64,000 nt of DNA, from assembly GCF_902686445.1 (NCBI RefSeq), contig NC_062223.1:56879998-56943997 (forward strand), written 5' to 3'. This document shows, one piece after another, positions 34,822-46,126 of this stretch; the stretch's first letter is position 1; each line of letters begins with the position of its first letter. This DNA comes from Sciurus carolinensis. Taxonomy: Eukaryota > Chordata > Mammalia > Rodentia > Sciuridae. Below the pieces are notes generated by a model. It searched no databases and was not told where the DNA came from. It was given only the letters and a program-made list of their open reading frames with translations. The translations under genes and the position numbers were made by a program.

Positions 34822-36202
34822 CTGGGGTGAAAGGAATGGAATCAAATGTTGCAAATTCACGTCTCTGTTCAAATCCCAGATGGGGATAAAGAGGAGACTG
34901 CTTATCGTCAGCCATACGTGCTCCTGCCAACTTCTCTCCCTGGTCTATTTTCTAAAAGGTAGTCGCATCAGCCTAGGAGCTACACACTTAGAGCTAAAAA
35001 TATGGGCGGGAAGGCGGGTCAGTTCCAAAGCAAGGCTCTGGGCCTTGGCGTTCCAACTTGGCACGTTCAGACAAGCCAGTGTCACCTTCCAGGCATGAGC
35101 TAATTACTCCCCGGGCTCATCTGGAACAATTCTCTCTAAAGCCCAAAATAGTCCAACCAGGCTTTTGATCAGATGGGAAGCATTTGTGCATGACAAGAAT
35201 CTCTTGCTGCAAAGAGTTATGGCTAGGAAAGAACAATATGAACACAGGTCTCACTCACTGCCTAGGATGGGGAGCATTTAATAATGATGTACAAAGAGCT
35301 TCAACACAAAGGGGCACATTTACCTAGCTAAAACTAGCTTTCTGACTAAAAGTCTATCCATGTCAGTATTAGTATTACACAATATTTTCAGAGGTACCTA
35401 TTTAGTGAATCAAAACTGAGTTAAACCTCACTTGATTACAAGCTATGCTATCCTGAAAGACTCTGAATTTACTATTCACAATATTCAGAAAAGGCTTCTC
35501 TCTGAATACTGAGATGAAACTGGAAAATATTTTCCCCCTCTGCCCATCTTCCAAGGCTCAGCTCCTTCCTACTGCCCCCATGAAACCTCTGCCAGTAATG
35601 CCCACCGGCACCGATCTTTTTTGAACTGTACGTAATGTTCACTATCTGATTCTATTCTGTTATTGCATGGTTTTCTATAAAGCTCTGGATTGTTCTCTTT
35701 TATCCTGTTTTATAGGTCTGTGTGGGTGTGTTTGTCTCTCTAGAAAAGAATCCACTGACATGTCAGCAGGGACTGTGTTACAAATTCTTTTCCTTTCCCA
35801 TTGTGCCAGTCAAAGCATTATGTCAGCAGCAAACATTTCCAAGAAGACTTGTTCAATCAAAACTTCACTTTTATTTCCAGCTTAATAAGAGAGCAAGAAT
35901 GACCAAGCATGGGATGTGCTGTAAAACCTACATCTTTAAAGGTCTAAGAAATGGAATGTATTTTCTTAAAGAACGGCTTGGTCTGCTTGCCTTCCCTCTA
36001 CCAACCACAGAAAGAAAATGATTGGAGTACCCAAAACTCTGCTAGTCCCTTTATTTCTTATATTATCCCCTATAATCAAACCACACTGCAGAGGGCCAAT
36101 CAGACAATGAGAAGGATGTGACTACCTGTGTATTTCAAAACCCAAGACAACCTGTATTCCAGGAATAATACATTCTGTAGCTAATGATAAGTAGCTACTC
36201 AC
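34822..36202. other. NAV2 intron between exons 7 and 8
   Basis: About 1.4 kb. The 94 nt next to exon 8 stay open in frame from an ATG (see findings). Bases about 35530-35640 resemble a decayed L2-type fragment. Confidence 0.7.
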
Positions 36203-36363
36203 CAAGCTGGGAAAAGTTGAATCTTGTTCCAGAGGGAGAAGTCACACTGGAGCCAGAGGAAAAAGGGGAATTGGCAGCGGGGTCTTGCAGGCCTCCAGCA
36301 GAGTGGGACCTTAACCATTCTTTTGCATCTTCTTGTGTGCGAAGCTGGGAGGTGGGAGTATAC
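36203..36363 (-). CDS. NAV2: NAV2 exon 7 of window
   Basis: 161-nt exon, phase 2 to 1. Acceptor ttctgtctgcccag before G-TAT-ACT, donor gtgagtagct. It encodes YTPTSQLRTQEDAKEWLRSH then SAGGLQDPAANSPFSSGSSV and TSPSGTRFNFSQL. The first half (QEDAKEWLRSHS) looks helical; the second half is Ser/Pro-rich. Family memory has Thr where DPAAN carries Pro. The last base (G) joins CG of exon 8 to code Ala. Confidence 0.96.
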
Positions 36364-38700
36364 CTGGGCAGACAGAAACCAGGCTGGAATGAACTATGAA
36401 CAAAACTTATAAGAACCAACTCTGTGGAGCTAGCTGAAGACAAATATATAAAAAGAAAATATATCTCCAAAGCTGGTTAAAAAAAATAAATAAATAAACC
36501 AGATCACTACACACCCTGAAACTTCTGAGGTTTCTTAAAACCTTTTGTGCTACTTGGCTGCATTGGGGGAAAATTATAATTCTTTCAATTTGGAAGGACT
36601 ACCTAAAGGGAGGAAGATTGGTAAATGCTCAAAAGAGCCGTCACTGGGCGTAACTGTAACATGTTGATTCATGACAGTGTCATGTCAAAACCCCCACCTT
36701 GACAGCACTGAGGCAACAGAAGGAGCTGATGTTAGGGCTTCGAGGAAGTTTCAATTAGGTGACTCCTGGCATCTGCATTCTACAGCACAATAAGTGGCCA
36801 TGAATCAAAGCATGTTAGGAAGCAGACGTGTAGAGGGATGTCTGAGGACACAGGCTCTCAGCAGTTGCTGCAATCTATGTCTTCTACATACAAGTCTTCA
36901 CAGAAGGGACCCCCCGAGGCACTGAGACTTGCATGACAGGGTCCTCAGAAGTCATGTGGCCCACCTTCTCCTGTATTCTGCAATGTATTTGGTAATGATT
37001 TATTGAACATCTACATTGTGCCAGGTGCCTTTATGGGCAGTAATCCCTCAGATTATTCTCATCTTACATTCTGAGAAAGTGAGCACCCTGTCCTGTGACA
37101 CAGAGCTGAGATTTCAACCCATGTTTTCTGATTCCAAAATCCGTGCTCTTTTTCCTTGCACCTATTGGCAGCATCTGGAGTTCCTGAAGTGCCCTTGCAC
37201 TTATGTACTGTGGAATAATTGCTGATTAAGTAACTAGAGAGATTCTTTTGGCTTAAAAAAGGGTGCAATCAGTGTGTGTTGAGGGAGTGCACTACACAGG
37301 GAGAGCCAGAGTGAAAGGGAACACAGAAATGCTTCTTCCTTAATGGTTTTACTATTGTTGATGGCCATACAACTTTCTAAAGCACACCAGATGCTTGTAA
37401 ATAGACTGTCACAGATCCCTATTGTGAATTTTCCAAAAACCAATTTTTATAAGCCACAGCGACATAATTTTGATAGGGCAGACCTGCTACAGAAATAGAC
37501 CATTTCAAAACATTAATATTTAGAGCCTAGCTTTCTTTGGGGGCAACAGTGGGGCATTGATGTCAAATTGGTATAAGGAGTAGCCGTTGCTTAAAGCATC
37601 AAGCATGGTCTCTGACAAGCTGTGCTCACAGGCACTGTGGGAACTCAAGTACCAAAAGTCATGCTGACTTGAAGGCCACAGTGCTGAATACCCTCTCCCA
37701 GGTTGTCTGGACATGCTAACATTCTCCTTAGGTCCTTAGAATTGGCTTTCCTCAGGGTTTGTATTGAAAGGAAGCATTGATACCTACCTCACTTTACTGT
37801 ACAAAATGCACTCAGTCTTAAGTGCTGCAGGTTAATTAAATACGGACACACAACGACAGCAATGAAACATTGCATTCCAAGTTCCATTTTAGGCAAAAGC
37901 ACTTAATGCTTAATTCAGAGTGAAGCTGATGCTACGCAGAATGAGGTGTTTAGGAAGCAGGAGAGATGACAGTCAGACCATGGGGGAGGCAGGAGCAAAC
38001 TGAAGTTCCTAGGGTTGGCAGAGTGAGGTGGATGGTGTAAGCAGTGGTGACTTATAGCATCCTGTTTTACCAGGATAAGCCCCCAAAATGAGCCCAAGTC
38101 ATGATTTACTATGCATGGAAGGACATTCCTTCCTGGGAGTCTCAATTTTCACACATGAACACCACGTCTTGGTGGGGGTCATTGAAAGTCAATGGTTATT
38201 AGAATATCTTGACAAGAGCAAGGCATCTGACTTTAGCAGTGATTTATAATCCAAAATGTTAAATATTTTAAAATTTGGAGTGAAATATCCCTCTCCTCCT
38301 TGGCTCTTGTCCTGTCTAACAAATCAGCATGCTATAAGTCATGCTCTTTCAGCTAGAAGACAGCCATGTGGACAGAATGGTCGAGGAGAAGTGCTTGGGA
38401 TGAAGCCCACTGGTGCCCAGCAGTAGCAGTGGCTGCTCTCTGGGCTTGCTCAGGAATGTTTGTCATGAGATGGTTTTATCACATTAAGCCTGACAAAGCA
38501 CAAGCCCCTGCTCAAGCAAATAAGCCACAGATGGAGAGGTGAAAACTAGTGGGATCCACTGGAGCCGTCATTCAAAAGGTCCTTCTGCAGTGGCCAAAGC
38601 AGGATTCCCAGCCCAGTCCAAACCCCCACCAGCCATGAGAGAGCCACACAGCCAAGCTCCAAGGCCACAACAGATGGCATGGGTGCAAGGAGACAGATAC
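36364..38700. other. NAV2 intron between exons 6 and 7
   Basis: About 2.3 kb with a MIR fragment (36990-37155). No other recognisable element. Confidence 0.7.
36990..37155 (+). repeat. MIR fragment
   Basis: gatttattgaacatctacat, gtgccaggtgcc and a 3' end aacccatgttttctgattcc match MIR block order; the middle is diverged. Confidence 0.6.
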
Positions 38701-38745
38701 CTGAGTCCTTTCTTAGGCAAAGTGTTCCTATCAAGGTGCGGGTCA
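38701..38745 (-). CDS. NAV2: NAV2 exon 6 of window: 45-nt exon with weak donor
   Basis: Acceptor ttaactttcctacag before T-GAC-CCG; donor gtatct, weak at +4 and +5. The exon is one base, 14 codons and two bases: phase 2 to 2, frame-neutral. It encodes DPHLDRNTLPKKGL followed by a split Arg codon. The short length, weak donor and symmetric phase all suggest regulated splicing together with the 66-nt exon upstream. Codon choice differs from the human peptide only at synonymous positions as far as I recall. Confidence 0.94.
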
Positions 38746-40128
38746 CTGTAGGAAAGTTAAAACAAAAAGAACTTCAGAGAAGCACAGGGAAGGCAGGGAA
38801 TTTGAAGGGGAGAAGGGGAGAAGGCTGGGAAAGGGGTGGAAGAGCCCTGAGGAAGAGACTCCCATCACCAGGGAGCACCTTCTTATCCAGCTCTGCATGC
38901 AACACATCCCCACCGAGGAAAGCAAAAGAAGCCCCGTCCTGGGCCTGAGTTGATACAGGACATACTTTACCCCGAGTCACCAGGTGGCCTGAGTCGCTCA
39001 ACCCCAATTGTTTCTCCTTTTCCATGGGTTCAAAGCCAAACTCAGGGGCTGCCCCACCTTGAAGCAGAGCCCTTGCTGCCCACCTCTGCACTACCACCAC
39101 CTTGGTTCCTCGGAGAGAGAAATATCAGCTTCTCTGCACCCTTAACTCTGGCCCGCCTCCTAAATGCCACTGGCAATGGCTTCGAGAGAGAGAGAAGGGA
39201 CTTGTTGAAGGGGTTCCAGGGGCCAGCAGTCTGCATATTTGAAATTCATCTATAACAAAGTGAATTCCAGGTCCCTCTCAATTTCTCCTTGTTTCTGCTC
39301 AGCAAAGGCATAGCTGGGAGCTGAGCCCTGGGCTGGAGTCAGGGCATGTTACAACTTGCAGGCTGATAGAGTCAAGGCATTTGGATTTCCAAAGAACAGG
39401 GTTTAAAGGCTTGGTTTGTGAGTCTGACAAAAACAAAGTTTTTGCTATTGATGGGGTGAAGAGGGTTTCCATTAATTCTTTTCCCCCTAGCAAGAAACAA
39501 CATTCGCTTGTTATGTTTGGCGAAGCCATTGCTCCTCCACAAGTTTAAGGTCAATTTCCATCCCTGAGGCCCACCCACAGCTGGGGGTGAACACAAGCTT
39601 CTACAATCTGCATTTTCTTCTCATTATCATTACAGGAGAGGGGCACACAGAACACAACAGTCTGCAGGACAGGAGGAGCCAAACTGCAGGGAAGGACTTC
39701 GAAAGGGAGAAGAGCCAGCTGCATGGGGAGGAGCAGACAGAGCAGAGGGCCAAGTTGCACAGTGGGTGGTACACCACTTTTGGGCTGGGGTGGGGAGGCA
39801 AGGGCAGGATGCTGGGGAGCAGGAACACGCCACAGGACGCCACAGGAGATGCAAGGGAGAGCCTGTGATGCCCCACGTCAAGGGGCAGATTTTGAGGTGG
39901 CCTTCCCATGCTGGGAACTGAGGGACCAGCCCAACTCCACCTCCCTGGGCTTCAGACAGCAGAACAGACCCTCACTGGCATGTCTGGGTGTCACAGAATA
40001 CACTGGAGCCACAAACACAAGCAGAAGCCTCAGGCCAACAGCCTTGCACAAAACATCTGGCTTGACAACAGACAGGCAGAGGAACCGGGAGGCCGTGAGG
40101 GGCCCCGGCCTACAACATCATTCATTAC
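38746..40128. other. NAV2 intron between the 66-nt and 45-nt exons
   Basis: About 1.4 kb; nothing recognised beyond unique intron. It separates two small frame-neutral exons. Confidence 0.75.
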
Positions 40129-40194
40129 CTGTCCTGTTTCCTGGGCAGAGTACTTCTGCAGAACTTAGGACTAGCAGCAGGGGAAGAGAGAGGG
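40129..40194 (-). CDS. NAV2: NAV2 exon 5 of window: 66-nt cassette exon
   Basis: Acceptor ctacctgcctggatttctag with a good pyrimidine tract, donor gtaatg. The exon is C + 21 codons + AG, phase 2 to 2, exactly 22 codons. It reads PLSSPAASPKFCRSTLPRKQ then D, with split Ser at both ends. Human NAV2 long isoforms contain this peptide at this position (from memory), and the frame-neutral length fits a cassette exon. The segment CRSTLPRK has an S-T-L-P tetrapeptide beside basic residues, compatible with an EB-type S/T-x-I/L-P motif; that role is inference. Skipping it joins exon 4 directly to exon 6. Confidence 0.94.
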
Positions 40195-40858
40195 CTAGAA
40201 ATCCAGGCAGGTAGAAAACAAGAGAAGGAACATTAGACTGAAGAAAAGGAGAAGCGTTGTTACACACAATGATCAGAACATTTTCCTCCTTCCTAGCGTG
40301 AATCCCAGGATTCTTCCCCAAGTGCAGAGACTGGCCACACATCACTACCGCAGTGAAATCCAGGGCTCTGAGGACATTTTCAGTCTCTTGATTTTCTATC
40401 ACTGTGGCCAGTGGCAATTCCACTGATGGGTGCTTGCCGTGATACCAAATCTACCCAGCAGTACATGAACATCCAGCCACACGTTCTATGGCTGAACAGG
40501 AATGGCAGCAGCCTTTGCACAAGTGGGAGGGGAAAGAAGTAGCTGATGAACAAACAGAATTAAACCGGAGGATTTCTAAGGCTAAATACCATTTCAAATG
40601 GTAGCACAGATCTGCACCAAGAGACATCTAGCAGCTCCAGGCACCAAGCATAACCGCAGAAAAGAGAGATAACAGGAAGCATAGTTAAGCTAAATTCCAT
40701 CCCGAATTGGCCTCCCTATGAAAGAGCAGGAACTGGAAAGAATGAAATCTTGCAGGCGAAGGTGAATTAGCATTTGGGGTTCCTAACCTAAGCTCTGTGA
40801 TCTGGAAACAGCATCTTCGTGGGGGGAGGGGGGACGCAGCCGGGGGCCCAGCACCAAC
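40195..40858. other. NAV2 intron between exon 4 and the 66-nt exon
   Basis: 664 nt. It starts at the weak donor gttggt and within 12 nt enters a C-rich tract (plus-strand G-runs at 40821-40846). No repeat seen. Confidence 0.8.
40821..40846 (+). other. G-runs beside a weak donor (C-rich in NAV2 RNA)
   Basis: Three long G-runs (6, 6 and 5) with loops of 1 and 8 on the plus strand, ending 12 nt from the donor of exon 4. In the transcript they are C-runs, a possible PCBP/hnRNP K binding site. Quadruplex formation is possible if the long runs are split. Confidence 0.5.
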
Positions 40859-41326
40859 CTTTCCGACAGTGTGGTCTTCACACTGCTGGTTCGGACAAAG
40901 GGCGTCAGGGAGTCGTCCTTAGAGGAGGCGATCAGGCCAGTGGAGGAATTGTGGCTCAGTCCCCCTCCACTGCCGAGGGAGATGTCAATGGACTCGCAGC
41001 TGGTGTGCAGGCTGCTCACAGATTGGAAGCCCAGGCCGTCCTTGCTAACTGCTGAGGAGCTGCTGGCAGTGGTGCCCCAGGTAAGGCTGTTGGAAGGGCC
41101 CGAGTGGGCTGAGCTGGGGCTGGAGGCTAGAGGAGACTGGGTGAGGTCCAGGTTCTTACTGTAGAGAGGGCTGCTGCCCCCACTGCTCAGGATGCCGCTG
41201 CCTGAGGGGGAGTCTAAGTTACCTTGCTGGCTCATGGTGGCATGAGGATTGGAGATGACCACCGAATTTTTCATGTTTTCAGCTGTGGCGATGGGCACTT
41301 GCTTGGTAGGCTTCCCACCAAAGAGT
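40859..41326 (-). CDS. NAV2: NAV2 exon 4 of window: Ser-rich segment with weak donor
   Basis: 468-nt exon, phase 2 to phase 2, so it could be skipped without a frameshift. The acceptor is ttgtctcttcacag. The donor is gttggt, which departs from the GTRAGT consensus at +3 to +5. It encodes LFGGKPTKQVPIATAENMKN, a QQGNLDSPSGSG patch, SSPLYSKNLDLTQSPLASSP, SKDGLGFQSVSSLHTSCESI and ends SLTPFVRTSSVKTTLSE plus a split Ser. It is rich in S-P and presumably disordered. A C-rich intronic tract (on the transcript) begins just downstream of the weak donor. The next exon used can be either the 66-nt or the 45-nt exon without changing frame. Confidence 0.96.
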
Positions 41327-43589
41327 CTGTGAAGAGACAAAGGGTTGCGTGGGATGAACACCCAGTGCCAAGGGGCATGGAGCTATTAAAAGAGAGTGGG
41401 GCACAGGGGGCAGCAAGCTCCCTAGGGAGGGAGGCACTGTCTGACCTACTGAAACAGAAAAAAGTTGGCCACAGGCCTGGACATGGCTATATCATTAATG
41501 CCAACTGCAAGTTCTAGGCTGCAGCTGAGACCCTGGTCCTATCTGAACCAAAAGGTGATGAAGAAGGCTCATCCTTCTACAGGACGATTCACACTGGTCC
41601 AAGGTTGCACATCCCCTTTTTTCTATAGACTAATTAGAAAATTGTCCTGGCCCAGGAAACATCTAAGAGGAGAAGAGTTATCCGAGTCATTTTTGTATCC
41701 GTGACACAAAACAGGCCCTCCATTCTGGATAGCTTGACCCTAGTCACTAAGCACAACACAAGGAATCAAGAACGTGAGTCTAGATCTGGGGAAAGTATCT
41801 TCACAGATTTATCCTCAAAGGAAAGGCCAAAAGAAAGATGGGCTATTTTAGAGTAAAAGACATACACAGAAAGATTGCTGTCACAAGACATTAGACCAGA
41901 CACACTGGGCACAAACCATGCATGCCTCTGTAACAGACACATAGAAATGCCACTTCATGTCATCTCCCTGACCAACAATGCAGTATTTGTCCAGGAAATG
42001 GCATATAGGCCACCTCCTTCCATTGGCACAGAACTCTCTGCTAGAACAGTGAAGATATTTTCAAGTCACATTCAAGTAATGCAAGGATTTTATTCCACCC
42101 AAAGTAGAAGGTGCAATAAGTATCTCTGAAAAGTGATAAAACTACTACATATTGTGATAGACTGCATTTCATCCAGCTACTCAAAGTGATGACCTGTTAT
42201 CTCCAGTCCTGCAATTTTACTTATTGTAAAGATAAGCAAATATATAACCAATAATCCTCAATCAATCCTCACCACAGTATCTGGTGACAGAAGAGAAATG
42301 CTTTTCTCCTAGTGAAAACCAGATAATGAAATACTGTGTTGTAGAATCTTGGTTGTAGAATGCTTACATACTTCCAGGGACAAAGACCTCAGTACTAACT
42401 GGTAACTTGCTCCATTGCCAAGCTCTTCTATAACTGTTAGAAAACCAAAATCTGACCCATCTTTTCCTGTCTTTTGTGCAATTGCTCCTCATCCTGCTGT
42501 TTCTAACTACATAGAAAAGGCCAATCTTTTGTCTGCAAGTCCTTCAAATCACTTGCAGAGTTAGCTATTTCACTTCACTCTCCATACTAATGCACAGCAA
42601 GATAATTAAGAAGGCCTTAACAACTTAGGGAAAGTGAGATTTACCCGGAATTGGCTGAAAGGGGCTCACTGTAGACCTAAGGAGCTGCATGCATTTTCAT
42701 GTGCTGGGTTACACTAGCCTAAGGGTCTAGTAAAATGCCTTTGTAGTTACTAAAGGAAATCTGTAATACCAAAGAGTGAATATTACATGTTATACTTGAG
42801 GCAAGAAGCAGAGAAAATTTTCATTTACAAGGCAAACTGTTAAAACAACAAAGAGCAATCCAATAGGACCTTCCCCCTCGAAAAAAATAACCATTACTGA
42901 TATTCTAATAATCAAGTCTAGACAAAGGACAGCGAACGGCTTCATTATACCTTTCATGTGGAATGCTGCTTCTGAAGTCTTTTCAACATTCCTGCTCATC
43001 CCCAAGTATGTACGTGTGCATTTAGTTCTTTAATTTTTCACTGTTTAATTTTCCATCCTTGGGACTTATTCTTTCTTATGACAAGAAATCTCCCGGGGAG
43101 GTGGAATGAGCTCTAAGCTATGCAGCTGCAATGTGAGGATGATCCAATGGGCAACAAGATAATACGAGCAGGCAAAATTTAAAAGAAATGATTAAAAACC
43201 AGTGAATACATTAGGAAATTCCACCGAGTGCGGAAATGTGGGAAAATGATGCCTTTTTAAAGTAACAGGAAATCAATTTCTCCTTTTCAGAAACCGTTCT
43301 GCTTTAAGAGTGTTTTTTTTTTTTTTTTAAGAAAGTTAAAATTTCAGAGACCAACTTGAAAGTAAGTATGTGATATAAAAAAGAACATTGGGATATAGAG
43401 AAAATGATTCAGCTAAGATCAATGTTTCTCATGATGAGGAAGCTCAGTCACAGAGTTTCCAAGAAAAGGGGAAAAAAAATCACCTGCTTCCCCTCTTGAG
43501 CTACTAACCCTGTCCTAAGAGTATATCAAGACCTCATCTTGGATGGTAATTACCTCTTACTGAGAGTTGAATTTATGATGGCCAGACCT

Positions 43590-43710
43590 GGCTGCAAAGA
43601 TTAACTTTATAAGAACCCTAAGAGTAGTACCATCACCCCCATTTTACAGATGAGGAAGCCGAGGCAGAGATGTTAATTGAGATGGTCTCAAGATTTGAAG
43701 CCAGAATGAT
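43590..43710 (+). repeat. MIR fragment
   Basis: ctttataagaaccctaagag ... ccattttacagatgaggaag ... gaggcagagatgttaattga is a clear MIR core. Confidence 0.65.
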
Positions 43711-43851
43711 GATTCCAGAGGTTTGCATTTTTCATCCCAACATGGAAAAATAACCCTTGGACTACAAAATTGCTGGCAGAAACTGCCTGAACAACTTTAT
43801 CTAAGGACTGAAGTAGAAGAAAAACAGGTTACTTTAACTGAGAAACAGGAA

Positions 43852-44053
43852 TTTTTTTTTTTTTTTTTTTTTTGGTACTAGGGATTGAACCTAGAGTTGC
43901 TTGACCACTGAGCCACATCCCAGCCCTTTTTATTTTTTAAATTTGAGATAGGGTCTTAGTAACTTGCTCAGGCTGACCTCGAACTCGTGATTCTCCTGCC
44001 TGAGACTCCTGAGTTGCTGGAATTATAGGCATGTACCATCATGCCCAGCAAGA
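43852..44053 (-). repeat. Composite B1-ID SINE with target-site duplication
   Basis: 22 T, antisense ID (ggtactagggattgaaccta ... gagccacatcccagccc), an A/T-rich linker, then antisense B1 (gagatagggtcttagtaact ... taccatcatgcccagc). Exact 11-bp target duplication AGAAACAGGAA at 43841-43851 and 44054-44064. Sense with respect to NAV2. Confidence 0.92.
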
Positions 44054-44131
44054 AGAAACAGGAAATTCTTAACCTAGGATGCCATTCCACCTACTGCAAC
44101 TCTGCTCGGTACCATTTATTTGCCCACTTAC

Positions 44132-44834
44132 CTGCGGAGCGTGGGGGAGGCCACATCTGGGTACTTGGCCCCGGGTTGGAGAGTGGCCTGAGCTGAGCTG
44201 GGCACAGGCTGGGCGACGGGGTTGACTTTCACAGAGTTACAGGAAGCCACGCTTTCATTGTCCGAGGAGATGCCTTTCTCCTTATCCGTCTGGTTGACCA
44301 GACCTGGCAGTGAGCTGCCCAGGGCCGTTTTGGAGGGCTCCCTCAACTTGGGCACCGGCAGGCCTGCTGACTTGCTGCTCATGTTGGAATCTATGCTGCT
44401 GGTACTAGACCTGTTCCCAGCCCCATTCCTGCTGTTGGACTTACTGGGCCTCGGCAAACTCCGGTATTGCAAGTTTGTCCGGGAGCTGAGAGACAGATAT
44501 GCATCGTCCTGATTCTGAGCCCCATCCATGCTCGTTTTCCGTCCAGTCGACCGACCAACAAGTGCAGATGACTTTGGGATTTTGCCCAGTGTGGCTGACC
44601 TGCTGGTGACTGTGGCCCCACTGGCTGTGATCATGGTGAGCCCAGCAGCAGAACCACTCTGCTTCTTGAACCCAAAGCTATTGGTGTTGGTGGTAGGTGT
44701 CCTGGAGCTGCTGGGGAGGGGCTTTTTGGATTCGTCACCACTGCTGCGGCCTGCGTCAGACGGGGAGCGCTTCACCTGGGAGGCTTTGGGTGAAAGCCTC
44801 CCCTTCTCAGACACCTTTGCATCGTCTGTTTTTC
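44132..44834 (-). CDS. NAV2: NAV2 exon 3 of window: large Ser/Lys/Arg-rich exon
   Basis: 703-nt exon, the largest here, phase 1 to phase 2. The acceptor is tttctctcag-like (tctcag before GAAAAACAG) and the donor is gtaagtgggc. It encodes 233 complete residues, starting KTDDAKVSEKGRLSPKASQV and passing through KRSPSDAGRSSGDESKKPLP, a NSFGFKKQSG patch, RSLPRPSKSNSRNGAGNRSS and VPKLREPSKTALGSSLPGLV, to end YPDVASPTLR. Several S-P sites and S/T-x-L-P-like tetrapeptides (for example SSLP) sit among basic residues. That resembles the context of EB1-binding and microtubule-binding segments described for navigators, but EB binding by these particular sites is inference. The region is predicted disordered by composition. 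Confidence 0.97.
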
Positions 44835-45578
44835 CTGAGACAGAAATCAGCGAGGTTAGCCTGCAAACCAGGAGTCCGCCTTCTAGCTAGTGTGTTTCAG
44901 ATGCTTCCTCTGAAGAAGGGACTCACTTTTCCCTCAGGGATAGCACTACCCTGAGGCCAAGGAGAGAGTTTTCCATAAAGATAATCTAACGTATTACTGT
45001 CAGTCTTAGGAAGTGCTGAGGATTTCACTCATTCGCCAAGTAATCTAAATTGACCCAGGACAATTATGCACAATTATAATACACCCATAAAAAACGTGGA
45101 AAAAATAAAAATAAAATTACTAGATAGATTTTCCAAGGATAAAGCAATCCCTGATATGCCCAGGGGCCAAAAGACCAGGGGCCTTTTATCTGACCTTTCA
45201 CCCTCTGTCCATCCCAAGAGGATGCCTAACACTTCCAGGGTGCACTCATGCCCTCCTTGTTTGTCATCGCCTAACTCATGGGTGACCCTCAACGTACCAA
45301 CAAGCAGTTGCACCAGGTGCGCGGATGTCACCTGGTATCTACTTAAACCAATTCAGTGTCAGTTAAACCAGCCCACATGTCCCTGCAGCTGAACTGCTTT
45401 CAGGGCTCAGCTGCTTACCCAGTTCCACTTGGGAAAAGGGAGGGATGTGAACCTTTATGAGAGTGGGTGGTTAAACTCAGGGAAGGAATTTATAATGTCA
45501 AGTCCTTGCTAGAGTTACGATGGTTTTGGTTTCTAAACTGGCAGCTGCAGATCCAAGACGTGCTGGCCTCTTACTCAC
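44835..45578. other. NAV2 intron between exons 2 and 3
   Basis: 744 nt, nothing recognised. Confidence 0.75.
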
Positions 45579-45870
45579 CAGTTCCCGGGGTCTTCAGTGT
45601 GCCCGCCGGGGCAGCCGGCTTGGTCCTTGGCATGGTGATGCCCACCTGAGCTGTCATGCCTCGCCGCCACGAGCCAGTCTGGGAGATGACGGGATTCCTC
45701 TTGCCCGATGTGCTTTTGTCAGACTCGTCGGACACGTCAGAGGGATTCCGCCTCCACTTGGAACCGGGCTCCATCTTTATGCCGCTGTCTGACCCGCCGT
45801 CTGATTTCTTGACGTCATCACCAGACCACAGGGAATTCCTCTCCACCTGTGAGTGTTTCTCAGCGTCAGT
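45579..45870 (-). CDS. NAV2: NAV2 exon 2 of window: microtubule-association region, part 1
   Basis: 292-nt exon, phase 0 to phase 1. The acceptor is ctgttcacag before ACT-GAC-GCT and the donor is gtgagtaaga. It encodes TDAEKHSQVERNSLWSGDDV, continues through a KKSDGGSDSG block and GSKWRRNPSDVSDESDKSTS, and ends ITMPRTKPAAPAGTLKTPGT. The composition alternates acidic Ser-rich and basic Pro-rich patches, typical of a disordered region that binds microtubules electrostatically. No folded domain is evident. The 97 complete codons match the navigator family without gaps as far as memory allows. Its last base (G) joins GA of the next exon to make Gly. Confidence 0.96.
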
Positions 45871-45993
45871 CTGTGAACAGAGACTCCCTGCATTAGTCCT
45901 CCCCCAGGTCCCAGGCCAGGGTGGCCCTCGCTCTACACACCAAAGGTCTGGTACCCTGGATTTGTGCAGGGGGAAATATATTAGAAAATTACT

Positions 45994-46023
45994 TTTGAAA
46001 AGTTTGGATTTGAAAAGTTTGGA
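45994..46023. repeat. Perfect 15-bp tandem duplication
   Basis: TTTGAAAAGTTTGGA occurs twice head to tail at 45994-46008 and 46009-46023. The second copy supplied the target site for the adjoining ID SINE. Confidence 0.95.
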
Positions 46024-46024
46024 A

Positions 46025-46126
46025 AAGCTGGGGATGTAGCTCAGCGGTAGAGCACTTGCCCAGCATGTGTGAGGCCCTGGGTTCAACCCCCTGTACTGTA
46101 AAAAATAAATAAGTAAAAACTACTTA
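46025..46126 (+). repeat. ID SINE with target-site duplication
   Basis: Well-kept ID body (gctggggatgtagctcagcg, gtagagcacttgcccagcat, gccctgggttcaaccccctg) and A-rich tail. Exact 12-bp target duplication AAAAGTTTGGAA at 46013-46024 and 46127-46138. Antisense to NAV2. Confidence 0.93.

Larger units (their letters stand above)
41327..44131. other. NAV2 intron between exons 3 and 4
   Basis: About 2.8 kb. It contains a MIR fragment (43590-43710) and a composite B1-ID SINE (43852-44053) that ends 78 nt from the donor of exon 3. Confidence 0.75.

Noticed and set aside
34272..34889. A 205-codon plus-strand open frame
   Set aside because: It is the antisense shadow of exon 8; the minus-strand frame matches NAV2 and has splice borders.
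39601..40214. Several overlapping open frames on both strands
   Set aside because: GC-rich intron around the 66-nt exon. Only the 66-nt exon has splice signals and a family match.
46025..46126. tRNA-Ala-like sequence as a tRNA gene
   Set aside because: A- and B-box similarity comes from an ID SINE: it has an A-rich tail and target-site duplication and cannot form a full cloverleaf. The same applies to the other ID copies.
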